A DNA stretch of 64,000 nucleotides from Platycnemis pennipes (GCA_933228895.1 OW121858.1:33007859-33071858); one strand, 5' to 3'; positions 1-13,293 are shown, numbered from the stretch's first letter. Program-made: numbers and translations. Notes: generated from the sequence alone by a model not told the origin.

Positions 1-299
1 TGCTAGTACGCGAGGCACATGTGTATGGCATTGTAGCATTGCTTTACGTTAAGAATGGATTGCGCTCATAATTAATTTCGGTGAGACTTCGTTTGAAAAT
101 GGGTAAACGGGGCTGTTTTGTGCGTGGTGTTGTAAAGAACAGTCTAATCTAGTGAAGAAGAACCACATTCATGGGTTAGCGAAACCAAAGTTTGTTTAAG
201 GCTAAGGTTAGTAAACTCGGGTGACGCTCGTTCCCCCGAACAAGCGTTAGCGCTTGCTTCTTACTTTTCAAAACCGAAATCGTAATATTTTTTGTATTC

Positions 300-1330
300 G
301 AAATCATTGCTCAGTCTTCAGTATGCATTGTCTATTTGCAGAGAGAGACTGCATTCAGTGTAATTCACTTGTGCGTTCCATGCGTGGTCATTCCCTGTGC
401 AATACAATCTTTGTTTATCTGCGGAGAGAGAGAGGCTGAATTCAGTGTAATAATTATTTATCAGTTCCGAGTGTTGTCATTCCTAGTGTATGAAATTCAT
501 TGTTTATGTGGAAAGCGACAGAGAGAGAGAGAGATACTGCATTCATTTTAATATTACCTTGTGCGTCCCATGTGTAGTCATTCCTAGTGTTTGACATTCT
601 GTTTATCTGCAGGGAGAGAGATACTGCATTAATTATAATATTGCCTAGTGCGTCACATGTATAGTCATTCCCAGTGCATAAGATTCGTTGTTTATCTGCG
701 GAGAGAGAAAGAGGAAAGGCTGCATTCAGTGTAATAATGACCTGTGAGTTCCGGTGTATGGAATTCATTGTTTATGTGCAGGGAAGCGACAGAGAGATAT
801 TGCATTCAATATTACCTTGTGCGTCACATGTGTAGTCGTTCCCAGTGCATAACATTATTTTTTTATCTGCGGAGAGAGAAAGGTTGCATTCAGTGTATAA
901 ATAATGACTTGTGAGTTCCGAGTTTTGTCATCCCTAGTGTATGACATAAATTGTTTATGTGGAAAGCGAGAGAGAGACACTGCATTCATTATAATATTGC
1001 CTTGTGCGCCCCATGTGTAGTCATTCCAGTGTGTGACATTCTTTATCTCTGGAGAGAAAGTCTACGTTCAGTGTAATATTGACTTATGCCTTCCAAGTTT
1101 CGTCATTTAAGAGTATGCCATTCATTGTTTTTCTGCAGAGTGAGAGACTATTTACGTGTGCGTTCCGAGTTTTGCCATTTTAAGATTATGACCATTATTT
1201 GTGAGAGACTATTCAGTGTAACATTGGACCTATATCTCCCAAGTTTTGTTATTTTAAGGGTGTGAAGTTCATTATCTGCGAGCGAAAGACTGTATATTGA
1301 CTGATAAACTAGTTTTACGTGCCCCATGGT
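300..1330. repeat. Tandem array, ~85-100-bp monomers in alternating pairs
   Basis: About a dozen units follow one another, each starting near 'gcattcagtgtaat', running through 'gtcattcccagtg' and 'attgtttatctgcgg', and ending in a purine-rich GAGAGA stretch. Two unit types alternate: one with 'gtgcgtcacatgtgtag', the other with 'gagttccgagttttgtcat', giving a dimer of roughly 185 bp. Units degrade towards the right edge. Short open frames here on both strands are by-products of the array. Confidence 0.8.
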
Positions 1331-4300
1331 GTCCATTATTTATTTTTAGGTTCTTTCTCATGGGCCGTAGTCTGTAGGTGAGAAATGTTTGGTAATAATA
1401 GTTAATTCCATGCCTTTTGTAACATCTGATTCCGTATTGACTTGAATGAAACAAAAATATGGGTTGAAAATAAATGACCTTCAATTCGATTTCCTTCATT
1501 CATTAATTTCTGTGTATTATACTATAATTATGAAGGGAATAGTGAACGTAAAGACGTCATCTGCTTTCTTCTCTAGCGGCGTAATTAGAAAGTGTATGTT
1601 ATTTGGCATCTAATGACCGGGAATGAAATAGCTTTTGAATGTTTCATGTGAATCAATCATTGTAATTATTTTACTGTGTCATTCATAATCATAAATCAGG
1701 ATTGCTAGAGAGGAATTCCGTATTTGATTCCGTCGTTCACATCGCCGAATTCGTCTGACATCGGGTGTTACTGATTTCTATTTCCCGATGCCCTGGAAAG
1801 TTCTCTTGACGATGGCTCTTACCTAAAGTATATACAATCATTTTCTAATGCTTAAAAGAATTACTTGCAGTATCACTCGTCGTGGTACCGTACAGGCTGC
1901 GAAAATAAATTGTGATAATTACGCGTAGTAAGGGCCATAAGCGTCTGATACGTGCATCTTCGTTGACTGTGGCGTCGCCCGTGGCCAAAGATGGAACTTC
2001 TATTTTGGCGCGCCCAGTGGCAACACTGTTAAAATTGGAAATCAACGTCCTTTATATAGTGTTCTTGGTTTTAACCTTAGTGCAAGCATTACCCCGATTT
2101 TCTTCCGGATAACCATTGGAATTGCATTTAATAAGACGATTGTGCGCAGAAACGGGCTAAAATTTGATAAGAACCCGATGTAACTAGTCGGGTGCAGCTG
2201 AAAAGTTAATGTTTAGGAATGTTGGAATGCTAGAACACAGCATTTAACAAACAAAATATTTATTACCAATAAAACAAAATTGTAAATAAAAAGCCTTCAA
2301 AATTAAACACTGATATTCAGAAAAAATTATACAAAATGCGATGAAATAATGATGGCATATGGAATTATTTTCTTCGACAAAAAACGCTGTTAATAAAGAA
2401 CATGACATATTCATTCACTCCATTACAATAAACTTTTAGTGACAAGCAAATAAAGTATCATGTTAACGCAGAGAGGTCATCCTCTCAAATGCAATTACGA
2501 CAAAATGACAATAATATATTGAAATACTTCCTCAAGCTGCTGAATGATCCAGGCTATAACCAGAAATGATTTAGGTCGACCTAAAAAGAGAAAAAGGAAT
2601 AAACAGTAAACTAATAACCACCGGAAATTCATTTCATTCAGTCTTTTATTTAACATTTTACTGCATTTCGAAAATTGGCTAAAATTGTAATGTATTCTGA
2701 AAGGGAATTGGAATGAAAAATTTCAAATCTCTGCTTCCATGAGACTCTCTTCCATTTACTTTGACTAAAGTCTGATGAAATTAAAAGACTGAGCAGGAAT
2801 TACTTGCTACAAAGGGAATGTGTTTATTTTTTGCCTAAAAGTTAGAAATTCTTTAATAACTAATAAGGTTTTGAATGAGCCAAATATTTTCACCATTCTG
2901 AAGCCATTTAATTGAGCATTATTCCATCTTTTACCATTTATGCATACCTCTCTTAGAATTGACCATTGAAAGGATGTAATATACAAACATATTACATTTT
3001 TAAGGACCAATACCAAAAACCTCATTCTTAAAATAGGGAAAAATAATATACTAACTTACAACTATTGAGAGAACGGTAAAACCAGATAGCTGTATTTTTA
3101 CCTTAAGCGAACTTAATATTCCCTTGATCCCAAAAAGTGTCTGAATGATTATTCTCTCATGTGAATTGTATCAATTTTTTAAATTTTGGAGGGTCTCGTC
3201 TGTCTCAACTTGGTTGTTATATTCTGAGGTGGAAATAATCTATAAACATCTGTAAAATATTTAATTCAGTGTATCAATACGATAGTATGAACCCAGTCAA
3301 GGCTATTCCCTCCACCCTAAGGACCAAGTTTTGCAACAGTACAATGCTGTACCCAATAATTAAACCAACTACCTCAGCACCTTGACTTCTCCTCTCTTTT
3401 CATTTGTATGCTTAGACAATTAAGACAATTTCCCTTCTCTTGGTAAATACCTCGACTATGCTGTCTTCTGAAACATGAACTACGTATCATGCTTAAAAAG
3501 GATAATTATCTAAATTCTCATCTAAACTTAACAATTTAACCCTGCTTCACTCCCTCCTCTCACAATTTATAAGGGATTACAATAGCAAAGCAAGCACATG
3601 CTGGTATTTAGGGTAGCTTACACTCAACAACATGCAACTATCCATTGATACATTTGTACATATATTCACAGCTAATCATATCCCTAACTGTACAAGGAAA
3701 GAAGGTAATTTTGAATCCATAGGTTCGACAATCAATATCTCCAATCTTCAGGCACATAGCCAGGGGCTATGGTGCTTTAGCCCCTCTGAAATTTTTTACC
3801 AATAATTCTCTTTTTCTGATTTTAGCAATGAACTTGACCAGGGAGAACAGATATGCATGGACACTGTGAAAGTAAATACCAAGCACTGAAAATTAAGGGA
3901 AGAGATTTGTAACATGTCGGCACCGAATGGGCAAGGCTGATTTTTTTTAAGTTACGCAAGACTTAGTAGCCCCCTCCCCCCCAAAGCAAATTTCTGGCTG
4001 TCTGCCAACCATATAACCAATGTCAAGGCTACAGTAGTAAGTTAGAGCTATACTTGTTATTTACTTAACAATGACTGAATTTGGCTGAATAACTCCCACA
4101 TGTGAGTTCATCAGCAAGTGTAACTGACTAGAATTGCTCACCGCCTATTCTTATTCCAACTTCCAAATTCTCTCTTGCCACCCTGACTAATTCTCCCCAT
4201 TTAAGTAACATAATTATGGCAATAATGGGCAACCCTGCCTCACTCCTCTGTCCATCACTGCCATCCTGATTACCTATCTGCCATTCTCATGCCATCCAAT

Positions 4301-5599
4301 CCATACAAAGATATCAAATGAAATGCCTATTGGACCCACCAACTCCGATTAGTGTAATACTTTCATTAACTGTACTTTAACTACCCTGCCAAAAACCTTC
4401 TTGACATCTATACAACCTGCTTAAATACACACTGAATATTTTCTATCTTCCTTCCGATGAATGCTCTTATACTTGCTGAGCCTCCCTTCTTGAAGATTAC
4501 AACCTTAACATGGTGGAAATGGGGTAGGAGGAACATGTAAGGATGATCCTTAAGCGCCATACTAGAGAGAGTAATAAAAATTGCTCCTGGAAGGAATGCC
4601 CAAGTCATTTAGGTTGAAACATAGGAGCTAGAAAAACAGTAACCCACAATATATCTGTTTCACATAGAGGTGGCTGCAAATGCATACCATGTGGGGATGC
4701 TATATGTGATGTTGTCATGATCAGAACACTATTGGGATGGCAATTTTAAACCACTGTAATAACAGTGTCACAAAAACAAGATTTATTGATGGAAAGTATG
4801 AAATAAATGACCCTGGAAGAATAGAAATAATATGTGGTGGTGGCAGTCCAGTTTATAGCAGCGAAGTAACTAAAGGGACTGCCAACAATGAATAGTCTAC
4901 TACATATTTAGCTGGTTTGGTATCGAATGAACATATTTCAGGCATTGAAATAATCAAGATAATTGGGGGACCCTAAGTGGAAGTAAAGGATTAGAAAGTA
5001 ATAGCATTTACATGCCACATGACTAGGAAAATTTACTACATTAACAACAGAGTCATTCCATATGAAAGTAAATGCCAGAGCATTGTCATGCTATTATTTT
5101 GTTCAAAAACTTTTACCGCACTATTGCAGTGTATGCAACTTATAAGTCTAAGAAAGCTCTTTAGCCAAAGATAATGATATCTTTTGATTAAAAACTGTTT
5201 TCCATTACATAAAAAAATGTGAAACAACCCTTTCTCAATTTAATATTATCCACAAAGATTAAAAACTAAATGTTCTGTTTATTAGTTGCCACTAGACTCT
5301 GAGATATTGATGTGAATTGTCCAAACCCCAACTTCTCCATTCCCCTCATAAATCATTTGCTCAAAATAAATCTCCCATGCCTCATACAAGTCTGAAGGGA
5401 GATTACATACAGTTTAAAATAACATTTTATTGAAGCCACATAAGGACACACAATGCTTATTTTCATGAGACATAAATTATTAATTTTATATGAAGAAGAA
5501 TGAAATGAGCCAATGCAATTTTCATACTAATGGAATGAAATTGTTTCAGAAATGAGATACTGACAAGGAAGAATTAATCACTAAAGAACATTTCATCCA
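1331..5599. other. A+T-rich intergenic DNA, no gene recognised
   Basis: No open frame here resembles a known protein and no splice-bounded exon stood out. At about 2240-2310 several AATAAA/TTTATT-type signals cluster, which could mark the 3' end of a minus-strand transcript, but no coding sequence supports that. At about 3740-4010 there is a short repeat relic with 'tagcccctc' and a C-run. The rest looks unique and non-coding. Confidence 0.4.
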
Positions 5600-6385
5600 C
5601 AAACGTAGCAAAAACTGTACTTCATGTACCCACTCTCTAACCAGGTATTCAACTTGTATCAGCAAAGAATGACTGAGACAGAAGAATAATTCACTTTAAA
5701 ACACTATGTAAATAAAATTGAGAAATACCATACACTATGAACTCCCAAATACGGTAATTAACTTGTATCAACACACAATTAATGAAAAAGACCCGTTTCA
5801 TTTTCATCAGAACAGACATGTTTCATCAGAACAGTCATTCACTTAAAACATTCAATGTAAACAGAAACGGGAAACACTATAATTGGTACTACCTTTAAGT
5901 TCATCAAAACAGAATTACTGAGACAGACGAATAATTCTACTTTAAACATTCTATGGAAACAACAACGAGAAATAGTGTAGGTACACCTCTCTTATAGGCT
6001 ATTAACTTTATTCAGCATTAATTACTAAGACAGACGAGGAATTCATTAAAAACATTCTTGTAAACCAATACGAGAAACACCGTACATGAACTCTCCAACT
6101 AGGTGTTAATAACCTTTATCAAAACAGAACTACAGAGATGGACGAATAATTTACTTTTAAACATTTATGGAAGCAAAAAGAGAAATGCAGTACACTATGA
6201 ACGCTCTAATTGGTTGTTAAACATTATCAAAAGAGAATTACTGAGGCAGACGAATAATTCACATTAAACATTTTATAAAAACAAAACGAGAAAGACAGTA
6301 CACAATGACAGTACACAAGGCAGACGAATAATTCACATTAAACATTTTATAAAAACAAAACGAGAAAGACAGTACACAATGAAAT
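5600..6385. repeat. Tandem array, ~120-130-bp monomer
   Basis: Five to six diverged units share the order 'acagacgaataattcac', 'ttaaacattttat', 'acaaaacgagaaa', 'cagtacacaatga', then 'atcaaaacagaattactgag'. The last part (about 6245-6305 and 6319-6380) is a very recent near-exact duplication of about 65 bp. Confidence 0.75.
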
Positions 6386-9184
6386 CTCTTTAAAAAAATG
6401 GCTAGGTAAACTGTACTGAGCATCCGTTTTCACACCAAACTGACATACATATTTCAGTCGTCAATATACACGTATTATGAAAATAATTGTTTCTTATTTA
6501 AACAAATTCGTGGATAGCACTAAGAAAATAATAGACGTAAAGACGAGAAATGAGCAATTATATACACTAATTATCCAGACGACGAGACGATATTCACAAT
6601 TACTTTAGCATAATTACACATGAAATTTAACATAAATACGTACGCAAGTGAGATATTGTGGCTGGTGGTATGTCATGAGAACCACGGCAGATTGTTCACA
6701 CCTCACAGAGCTCATAAGGTCCTTCTGGTAGAATGGCAAGACGAATCGTGAAATGAGAAGCAAACTTGTTTAAGTACATTCATTGTATTATGAAAGTAAT
6801 TCCAAGGTATTTTTCTCGGTCAACATCAAAAATACACACATCTTCCACTTACCTGAGACAGCAGTTCGGGAAAGGAAAGGTTTCGGGTTCTTTAGCATCA
6901 CCTCTTCATCGTGGAAATCCATGAGTGCAATAAATCATTGTTCTTGCACTTTCGCACTCAAAAGATCTGCCCGGGTCTGCTCATTTCTCTGCCTGTGCAA
7001 TTTGAAATAATAATGCGATTTCTTATATTCGGAGTCTTATCATATGCTTCACAAACCAACTATGATAGCATAGTTATCGGTAAAACTAATAGTAAACAAA
7101 CCTCTCGCTGCATCCTTGGGTAACAGGAATAAAAACATTTGACCCAAACGAACATCAAACGTGGCACCAACCTGTGGCATAATGTTTTTGGCATTTCGTC
7201 ATTGACATATTCAGCATGATTTCACTTCATGAAACACTGATTGAACACTTATGAAGCTGGTAACGACCTTAACTTTTCAAATAGCAAAAATTTACTATCC
7301 CAGCATGGCCGCCCTGAACCAATTGGCCAATCAGGAGGCGTACCCTAAGAAATCGGCTACAGCAGCGTCTCTATCGGCCAAGGGTCACGGAGTTTGCCGC
7401 CCCCCCTCGGCCAATGAAGTCGATAAAAGTAAGCCATACGATATATCGCAGTCTTGTCGCCCCCCTGCCTCCACTATTTATATCGAAACTTTTTTCTCAA
7501 AAGTAAAAGTGATGATACGTTGTAATCAATGAAGTGTGGCAAGAGTTTTAGACACATAATATGTTCAATTCGCTATTATTAAGTGTCTTAAAATTGTTTC
7601 TATGTAATTTTGTTGTTTTTTCCGAGTTTTTTATTGCTGTGGCATTCAGAACATTCTGTTGGTGTTTATGCTCTTGAAACTCATGTCATTCCACATTGGA
7701 AGAAGAACGTTCCTCTATTGCCTCAATGGGGGATATGCGTGATAAAGCATCGAAGGATTTTGAAAAAAGATTACTGTTTTCGTGGGTTATCTATGTTAAA
7801 AGAAATGAGTTCACTAAGGGTATGCTTAGTAAGAGAATAATGTATTAGTTTCCCTTTACCTTCAACGCCATAGTACAGCGTCTAATTAATTAATTGCTAC
7901 CACATCTGTATTATTAGTAGGGACCGCAAAAATTCGCATCTTGCGATAAATGCGATTTTTTTTCGAAAAATCGTGATAAAGCGAAATACCTGCAAATTTA
8001 GTAAATATGTGAAATATATGCTAAATTAGGTTATATATACAAAAAAACTAGTGGGAAATGGCGATAAAAATATCTATACATGTTCTACTTAAGAAATACC
8101 CCATTTTTATCCACAAAAACTATGATTTTTTTGTTTTGTTTGAGGCGCGTCAACATTGTTGTTATTAGCGACAAAAACTATGATTAAGTAATCATATGAA
8201 CGTATGAAATTAGCATAATTTCTACTTAAACGTAATAAAACACACATGTGGAACGATTATACCGTGAAATGAGCATAGGAGCGTTGTTTAGCATTTTTTT
8301 TCACCTTTGTCAGTAAACAAAAGTGTTTGGGCGCCCACTTGCATTCACATGTGCATCAGTAGTGTACATGTAGTGTACAAGTAGTCTACAACTAGTGTAC
8401 AAGTTGTGTACATGCGAGACATTACGTGGATCCAGGCTAGTCGGTTATCCCAATCATCAACAAATACCATACACAGTTAAACTTCGTATTTGCGTCATCG
8501 GGATTTACATTTTCCCGTGATTTACAACATTTTTTTATCAGATCCCCTCCCAATTCCTATATCTCCAGCGTATTTACAACCCCGTATTTACACCATGACA
8601 TTATCCGTTATCCCGCTGTTGTGTTAGATGCGGGTTAGAATGCGATAGATTAAAAAAAAACGAAATTCCCTTCTATGACATTTAGCTATTCATACCAGTA
8701 TGTATAAAACACTTTTTACTTCGTCTTGTGGATATACACTTTGACAACTTGAGAGACAGAGAGCAGCAATCTGCTGTTTCATGGAATAATTTGAATTTAG
8801 CGGCGTAGCCGGACAGTACACAGCGTCACTAGTGATGGAAAGATGAAGTATTCACACTCGCGATCCTAACCGGGAAAAGATTCCTACTATGAAATGAATG
8901 AATATATGACGCAATTTATAATTTAGGAGCACTTTCTGGAGAATGAATAAGATGTGCCGAAGTTCTAAGTGTGAGGAATGAAAATGAATTTTTACCCAGA
9001 CATTATGAAATGTTAAAAATACTTTAGCTAAACTGGTGGACGATACCAGGGAGTTATTCACCAGACCATCGCGCTGAATCAGTTCTACAGTTTTATAACA
9101 GGTTACTACAAAACAAAACTTTGAAACTTGTTTTATCGCGTGAAAACCGCATTGAATAAATAAAATTATTTTGTTGAGAAATGT
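6386..9184. other. Intergenic DNA with a CCAAT-rich patch, no gene recognised
   Basis: No reading frame matches a known family. At 7296-7480 a G+C-richer patch carries several CCAAT motifs ('ccaattggccaatcagg', 'ggccaatgaag') and a downstream 'tatttata', which resembles a promoter; no gene is attached to it. At about 8355-8415 a short decayed repeat of 'agtgtacaag' occurs. Confidence 0.3.
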
Positions 9185-9310
9185 TTTATGTTGTATTGTA
9201 TTGTATTATTTATTTGTTCGAAAGACACAATGCACAGTAATGATACACGCAAGTGTATAGGACATGTCAAACAGGTGCAGGAAATGCACTATATCTGCAA
9301 AATAATAACC
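9185..9310 (-). mobile_element. LINE 3' tail, separated from its coding end by a nested insertion
   Basis: Read on the minus strand this is a LINE-like 3' untranslated tail ending in an A+T microsatellite ('aatacaatacaatacaac'). Its other half, with the reverse transcriptase C-terminus, lies at 13309-13629. Removing the intervening TTAA-flanked element brings the two parts together, with the stop codon TAA inside the TTAA target. The assignment rests on the C-terminal protein signature across the gap and on the tail pattern. Confidence 0.6.
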
Positions 9311-9924
9311 TTAAGGTGGCTCACTAGCTTGGCTGAAAGTGTTCCTGCAGGCCATTTCTAAATACATTTTCGTAGCTAAACTATTGCTCGGAGGCACTTC
9401 TAGTTTTCTCTCTTATCTTAGAAAAGGATGGATCTTCGCAATCATTGCGTGACATTATCATTGTAAATTACGTTGTTGCGTTGATTTAGAGGAGAAATAG
9501 TGTGCCCACCGATGCTTTCCCTCGTTTTTCAGCACGCTTTAGTTCAGTTTCTGTTGCGTAAACCAAAAATATTACGCAGTGATGGTTAAGGTTCATTCTC
9601 CATCTTTGAAGCAGAAGTATTTTCAGTACTTAACCCTTTCGCGCCGGAGCCATAGGAAGAGAATTATTCCCGTCGTACGAGGAGCACGAGCTATTTCTTG
9701 ACTCTCCCGTCCGGAGCTCTCTCGTGGCGAGGAAGTAGGCAGGTATGCCCCACCCACCGTTTCGGACCCAACTCAGCGGGACACCGGACCCTTTCCCCGT
9801 CCACTGGGCTCGACCAACCAACCCTTTAGCAGCCTTTTTCGCAGCAGGAATCCGCGGTAAATTAATTGAATTAGCAGTGTTTTTTTTTAAAAGCCCTTAA
9901 GTATATTCCAAAAATTTAAACTTA

Positions 9925-10396
9925 TTAAATGGATTCCACGTGTTTTGCTGAGCGCTTCAAAATTTTAAATGAAATTCTAGCGTTAATATTAACGAATTTG
10001 AACCGATAGGTTTCTTCTGACATTAGCATAAGCAAATCAGTGGAGAAAAAAAATTCATAAAATAATCTGATTGGAGAACTCGCGAACGCAGCAGCCTTAG
10101 ACCCGGAAAAAGAGGAATCAAATTCGTGGATTTTTGGAGAAATACCATCAGAAAACAAATCCATACCTTTCGGAGAAAGCTTTCTTCTTTTGGTAACAAT
10201 CTTTTCCTCGTATCTGATGCATCGCCCGAAGATGAAACTGAGGGATCCATTGCGCCTGTTGCTTCAGCAGTCGAAGTCTCTGGATCATAATCCGAAGTCT
10301 CCTCATCGGAGTCCGAATAGACGTCTTCATCCTCACTACACTTTTAGTTAATAACTCCAATATTGAGTCCTCAAGCATAGAATGTTCCTTTGACAT
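9925..10396 (-). pseudogene. piggyBac transposase N-terminal fragment, frameshifted
   Basis: Three overlapping minus-strand frames form the N-terminal part of a piggyBac-type transposase (DDE_Tnp_1_7 family). It opens at 10396 with a short MSKEHSMLEDS-like start. A typical acidic Ser/Asp/Glu-rich stretch follows in a second frame. A third frame then carries the region where family members read roughly 'P..LFELFFS..L...I..ETNRY'; here FYEFFFSTDLLMLMSEETYR. At least two frameshifts separate these pieces, and the DDD catalytic core and C-terminal Cys-rich domain are absent. Family assignment also rests on the TTAA-flanked ends of the host element. Confidence 0.65.
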
Positions 10397-11509
10397 GACT
10401 ACACTCGAACAAAAGTTTTGCAACGCCACCACAAAGAGAGAATTTTTCTGAACTAAGAAATGGCTAAAACTCGGGCGAACAGAGAGAGCACTGCTTGTTT
10501 TAGAGCCAAGACTGAAGTGAGAAGCAAGGAAGAACAAATATTCCTATGGATGGGCACATGGGTGTAGAAATGGATTCCTAATGAGAAATTCTACGAAAAG
10601 GATGGGGAACCCAGCAATTCAGTGAAAAGGCATTGAGAAGAGAAGCACAGCATGAAAACACAAGAGATGCCACCACAGGTGTGTAGATGATAATTCTTCA
10701 GAGTCGGTTTTCGAAGAAAGTGAAAGGGGACCTAGAAATTCCGCGAAAATGCTATTAACCCATTAAAACCATGCATACACAAAGAGCAGCACCATACGAA
10801 TGGGATCTATGGTTTTCCAAAGTCTGCTACCTGAAACAGCGTGGGAAACTAGTCATCCGGCTCAAGTGCTTTATTGAAGAAATGCCCCGGAGAATACGTA
10901 TGCGTTTACGCATAAGGGTATTAAAGTATAAAACTACCAATAGTTCAAATGGAACACTAACGTATAAGGAGAATTAATGGTTACTAAAGATCCAGTTCTT
11001 AAGAAAACCAGAAAATCTACTTTTCGATGAGGAAAAATACGGAAATATTTGATAGTTGAATAGGTATGAATTCAAATATGAGAAAAAATAAAAATTTAAG
11101 TGAGAAGGAACGAATCACGATTACCCCAAGCTTAAACAAAACTTTATCCAAAAGTGTATTTTTTGCCATGAACATATGTAGTACCTACAAGTTATGTAGA
11201 GTTCTGCACTATAACTCCGTTAATATTAACGCTAGAATATCGTTCAAAATTTTCACAAACTCAGCAAAAAACGCATATTTCACTTTAAAGCTTAAATTAA
11301 AGGAATGTATAACAAAAAAATGGTTTAGAAAAACCAGTGCCTAGACTGCTAGTTAACCGCGAAGTCATGCAGCGAGGGGGGTTACAAATGAGGCAGAGGG
11401 TCGAGCCCAGTTGCCCGGGAAAGGGTCTTAGCTCACGCTAAGCCGGGTCTCGAGGGATCGCAGTATACCTGAGGTTATTGCTTCCGCGGCGGTCACTTTT
11501 CCTCCTCCT

Positions 11510-11615
11510 CGTCGGCCATGGCCGACGTACGGTCTTTTGGGTCGAAAAATCCACGTCGGTCATGACCGACGTTCGGTCTTAAGGGTACAAAAATCTGCGT
11601 CGGCCATGACCGACG
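11510..11615. repeat. Three palindromes at exact 44-bp spacing
   Basis: Palindromes of the form CGTCGGYCATGRCCGACG occur at 11510-11527, 11554-11571 and 11598-11615, exactly 44 bp apart and just inside the right end of the piggyBac-like element. Such subterminal repeats are often transposase-binding sites; that role is inferred. Confidence 0.75.
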
Positions 11616-11634
11616 TTCGGCGCGAAAGGGTTAA

Positions 11635-12288
11635 TATACAAAAATATAGCTATAGTTTTGAAAATACGAACACATGTTTCATGTCTTTTCACTCGCGTGT
11701 CCATGGCCAATGTCGGGCTGCCCCCACCACCGCCGCTTATACCCCCACCTCCAACTACTCTCACCGCCGCAGCGCGGAAGGGGCACTCACACGACCACCT
11801 AGAGCGAGTATCACCCGCCATCAGACAAAGTAACTGGCGAGGGGAGAATGGACGAGGCGGTGAGGGGAAGTCGTAATCGTATAAGGAATGTTGTTTTATG
11901 AGAAGTCATTGATGTGATTTAGAAATAAGAGATAGTTTGACCAATTCTCAATTAAATGACTAGATTATAATATTTATCGCAATTGCTATTACTATAACAG
12001 CGATATGGAATGTTCACAACATCATATTTATCGCAGAGAGATTATGGAATTGGATTCCTGCGCAAGAGAATCCAATCTTCAGTTTACACAAAATAAAGCC
12101 AGAAAAAGCTGATTGTGAGACAGAGAGGTTAGAATCTATTTTCACTTATCCTTATGACATTTTACGAGTTTCAAACAATTTTTTACTGGCTAACGTTATG
12201 GAAAAGAACACAAATAAGTTTTTCGTCATAATCAAAGTGAAATGTCCAATTACCTGCAGGGATTTGTCTCCATCGGCGGCAGCAGGAC
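11635..12288. other. Body of the TTAA-flanked element, no gene recognised
   Basis: This stretch belongs to the 4-kb TTAA element. It starts G+C-rich (11690-11870, proline-coding by chance in several frames) and becomes A+T-rich. No conserved protein was recognised. Confidence 0.35.
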
Positions 12289-12549
12289 ATGAAAAAACTA
12301 AACTTTCTTCAAACGAGTGGGGAGAATGTTACGCTAAAGCAAAAGCATCAGTATCATTACCAAATGCAGGGACAGTTGCACCTTTGTGACAAAACGTACT
12401 GTGACTTTATCGTTTGGAGCCCATTAGGCATTTACATTGAGTGTATTAATAGAAATGATCTCTTTTGGAAACACCAAATGGAACAACAATTAGAAAAATT
12501 TTATATGGAGTTACTTCTGCCGAAAATACTTCGCCTAAATATCCATTAA
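12289..12549 (+). pseudogene. YqaJ / lambda-exonuclease-like nuclease C-terminal fragment
   Basis: This 86-codon frame ends with a pattern I recognise from the YqaJ viral-recombinase (lambda exonuclease-type) family of arthropod transposon-associated proteins: a Lys-rich 'LKQKHQYHYQMQGQL' helix, then 'YCDFIVWSP', an 'IYIECI' strand, and a 'FW...M...L..FY...LLP' tail. In the family this C-terminal part holds the Lys/Gln portion of the nuclease site (K...YY.Q.Q). The catalytic Asp/Glu half upstream is not visible, so this is a fragment or a terminal exon. It lies inside a TTAA-flanked transposon, which suggests transport as cargo or a role in the element's life cycle. Family call is from memory of the motif. 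Confidence 0.6.
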
Positions 12550-13293
12550 AACGAATTATTTAATGCTTAGCCATTACGTAACCCTAACCTACTGTTTTTC
12601 TTGATGTAATCATCCTTACGCTTTACCCCACACTATTTACCTTACAGGTCGCTCTTCATAAGTTCGTACGAATCAATGGTTTTAATCTTAGTCCAGACCC
12701 AAGCTGTAAACTCTTTGCAATGGGTAACTTTTCTCTCACTGGGTGCTGGTAATGAAATTGTGATGTTTTGAGATCAAACCATGACGAATAACGAAAACAT
12801 TGGTGGTAAGAATGAAGAAACAGTGGAAGGCAAGGAGACATTCTCGTAAATCGTGAGACTGGTTATACTGCATTTCCCCATGTAAAATCACTTATTTTCG
12901 CTGTGCGATACTGAAAATATCGACCGTGGACATGTGGTATTCACGAAGTTTTCAAGTACTATGATATTAGTGCAATATTGTGGTCCACCAGGCATAGTAT
13001 CACATTGTGCTGTAAATGCACAATGGAATAGTATATGCGAGATAATTGCGACATCAGAGTTACGAACAGCAAAGTTGAGCTGCCAACGAATACGTTCACG
13101 CGTATTTATTTGTCAGCTGACTCCCCTCTCTTCCCTGCCATCCTGCGCAAGGACACTCTAGGCTCGTCTACAACCCAGCGGCGGGCGCAGACCCCCTCCC
13201 CTCCATTCCCTCGTCGATTTCCCCTTACATGCTGCGAGCCTTCCCATTCCACCCGGGACTGAGTGGGGGGAGAACCGACGAGGCGAAACTGAG
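12550..13293. other. Right part of the TTAA-flanked element, no gene recognised
   Basis: Non-coding as far as can be seen. The last 200 bases are G+C-rich ('cagcggcgggcgcagaccccc') and lead into the right terminal inverted repeat. Confidence 0.35.

Larger units (their letters stand above)
9634..11630. mobile_element. piggyBac-like element, internally degraded, nested in the 4-kb element
   Basis: Perfect 13-bp terminal inverted repeats CCCTTTCGCGCCG lie at 9634-9646 and, inverted, at 11618-11630. Both are flanked by TTAA (9630-9633 and 11631-11634), the piggyBac target signature. Inside is a broken minus-strand transposase N-terminus (9925-10396). A roughly 50-bp sequence around 'cgttaatattaacgctaga' occurs near both ends in opposite orientation (about 9945-9995 and 11217-11268), suggesting an internal rearrangement. 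The catalytic two thirds of a transposase is missing, so the copy is non-autonomous. Confidence 0.85.

Noticed and set aside
300..6385. CRISPR-like arrays at 300-1330 and 5600-6385
   Set aside because: Units are contiguous tandem repeats without unique spacers, in a eukaryotic genome.
7251..7532. A 93-codon frame near CCAAT motifs
   Set aside because: No known domain; composition and CCAAT boxes fit a regulatory patch better.
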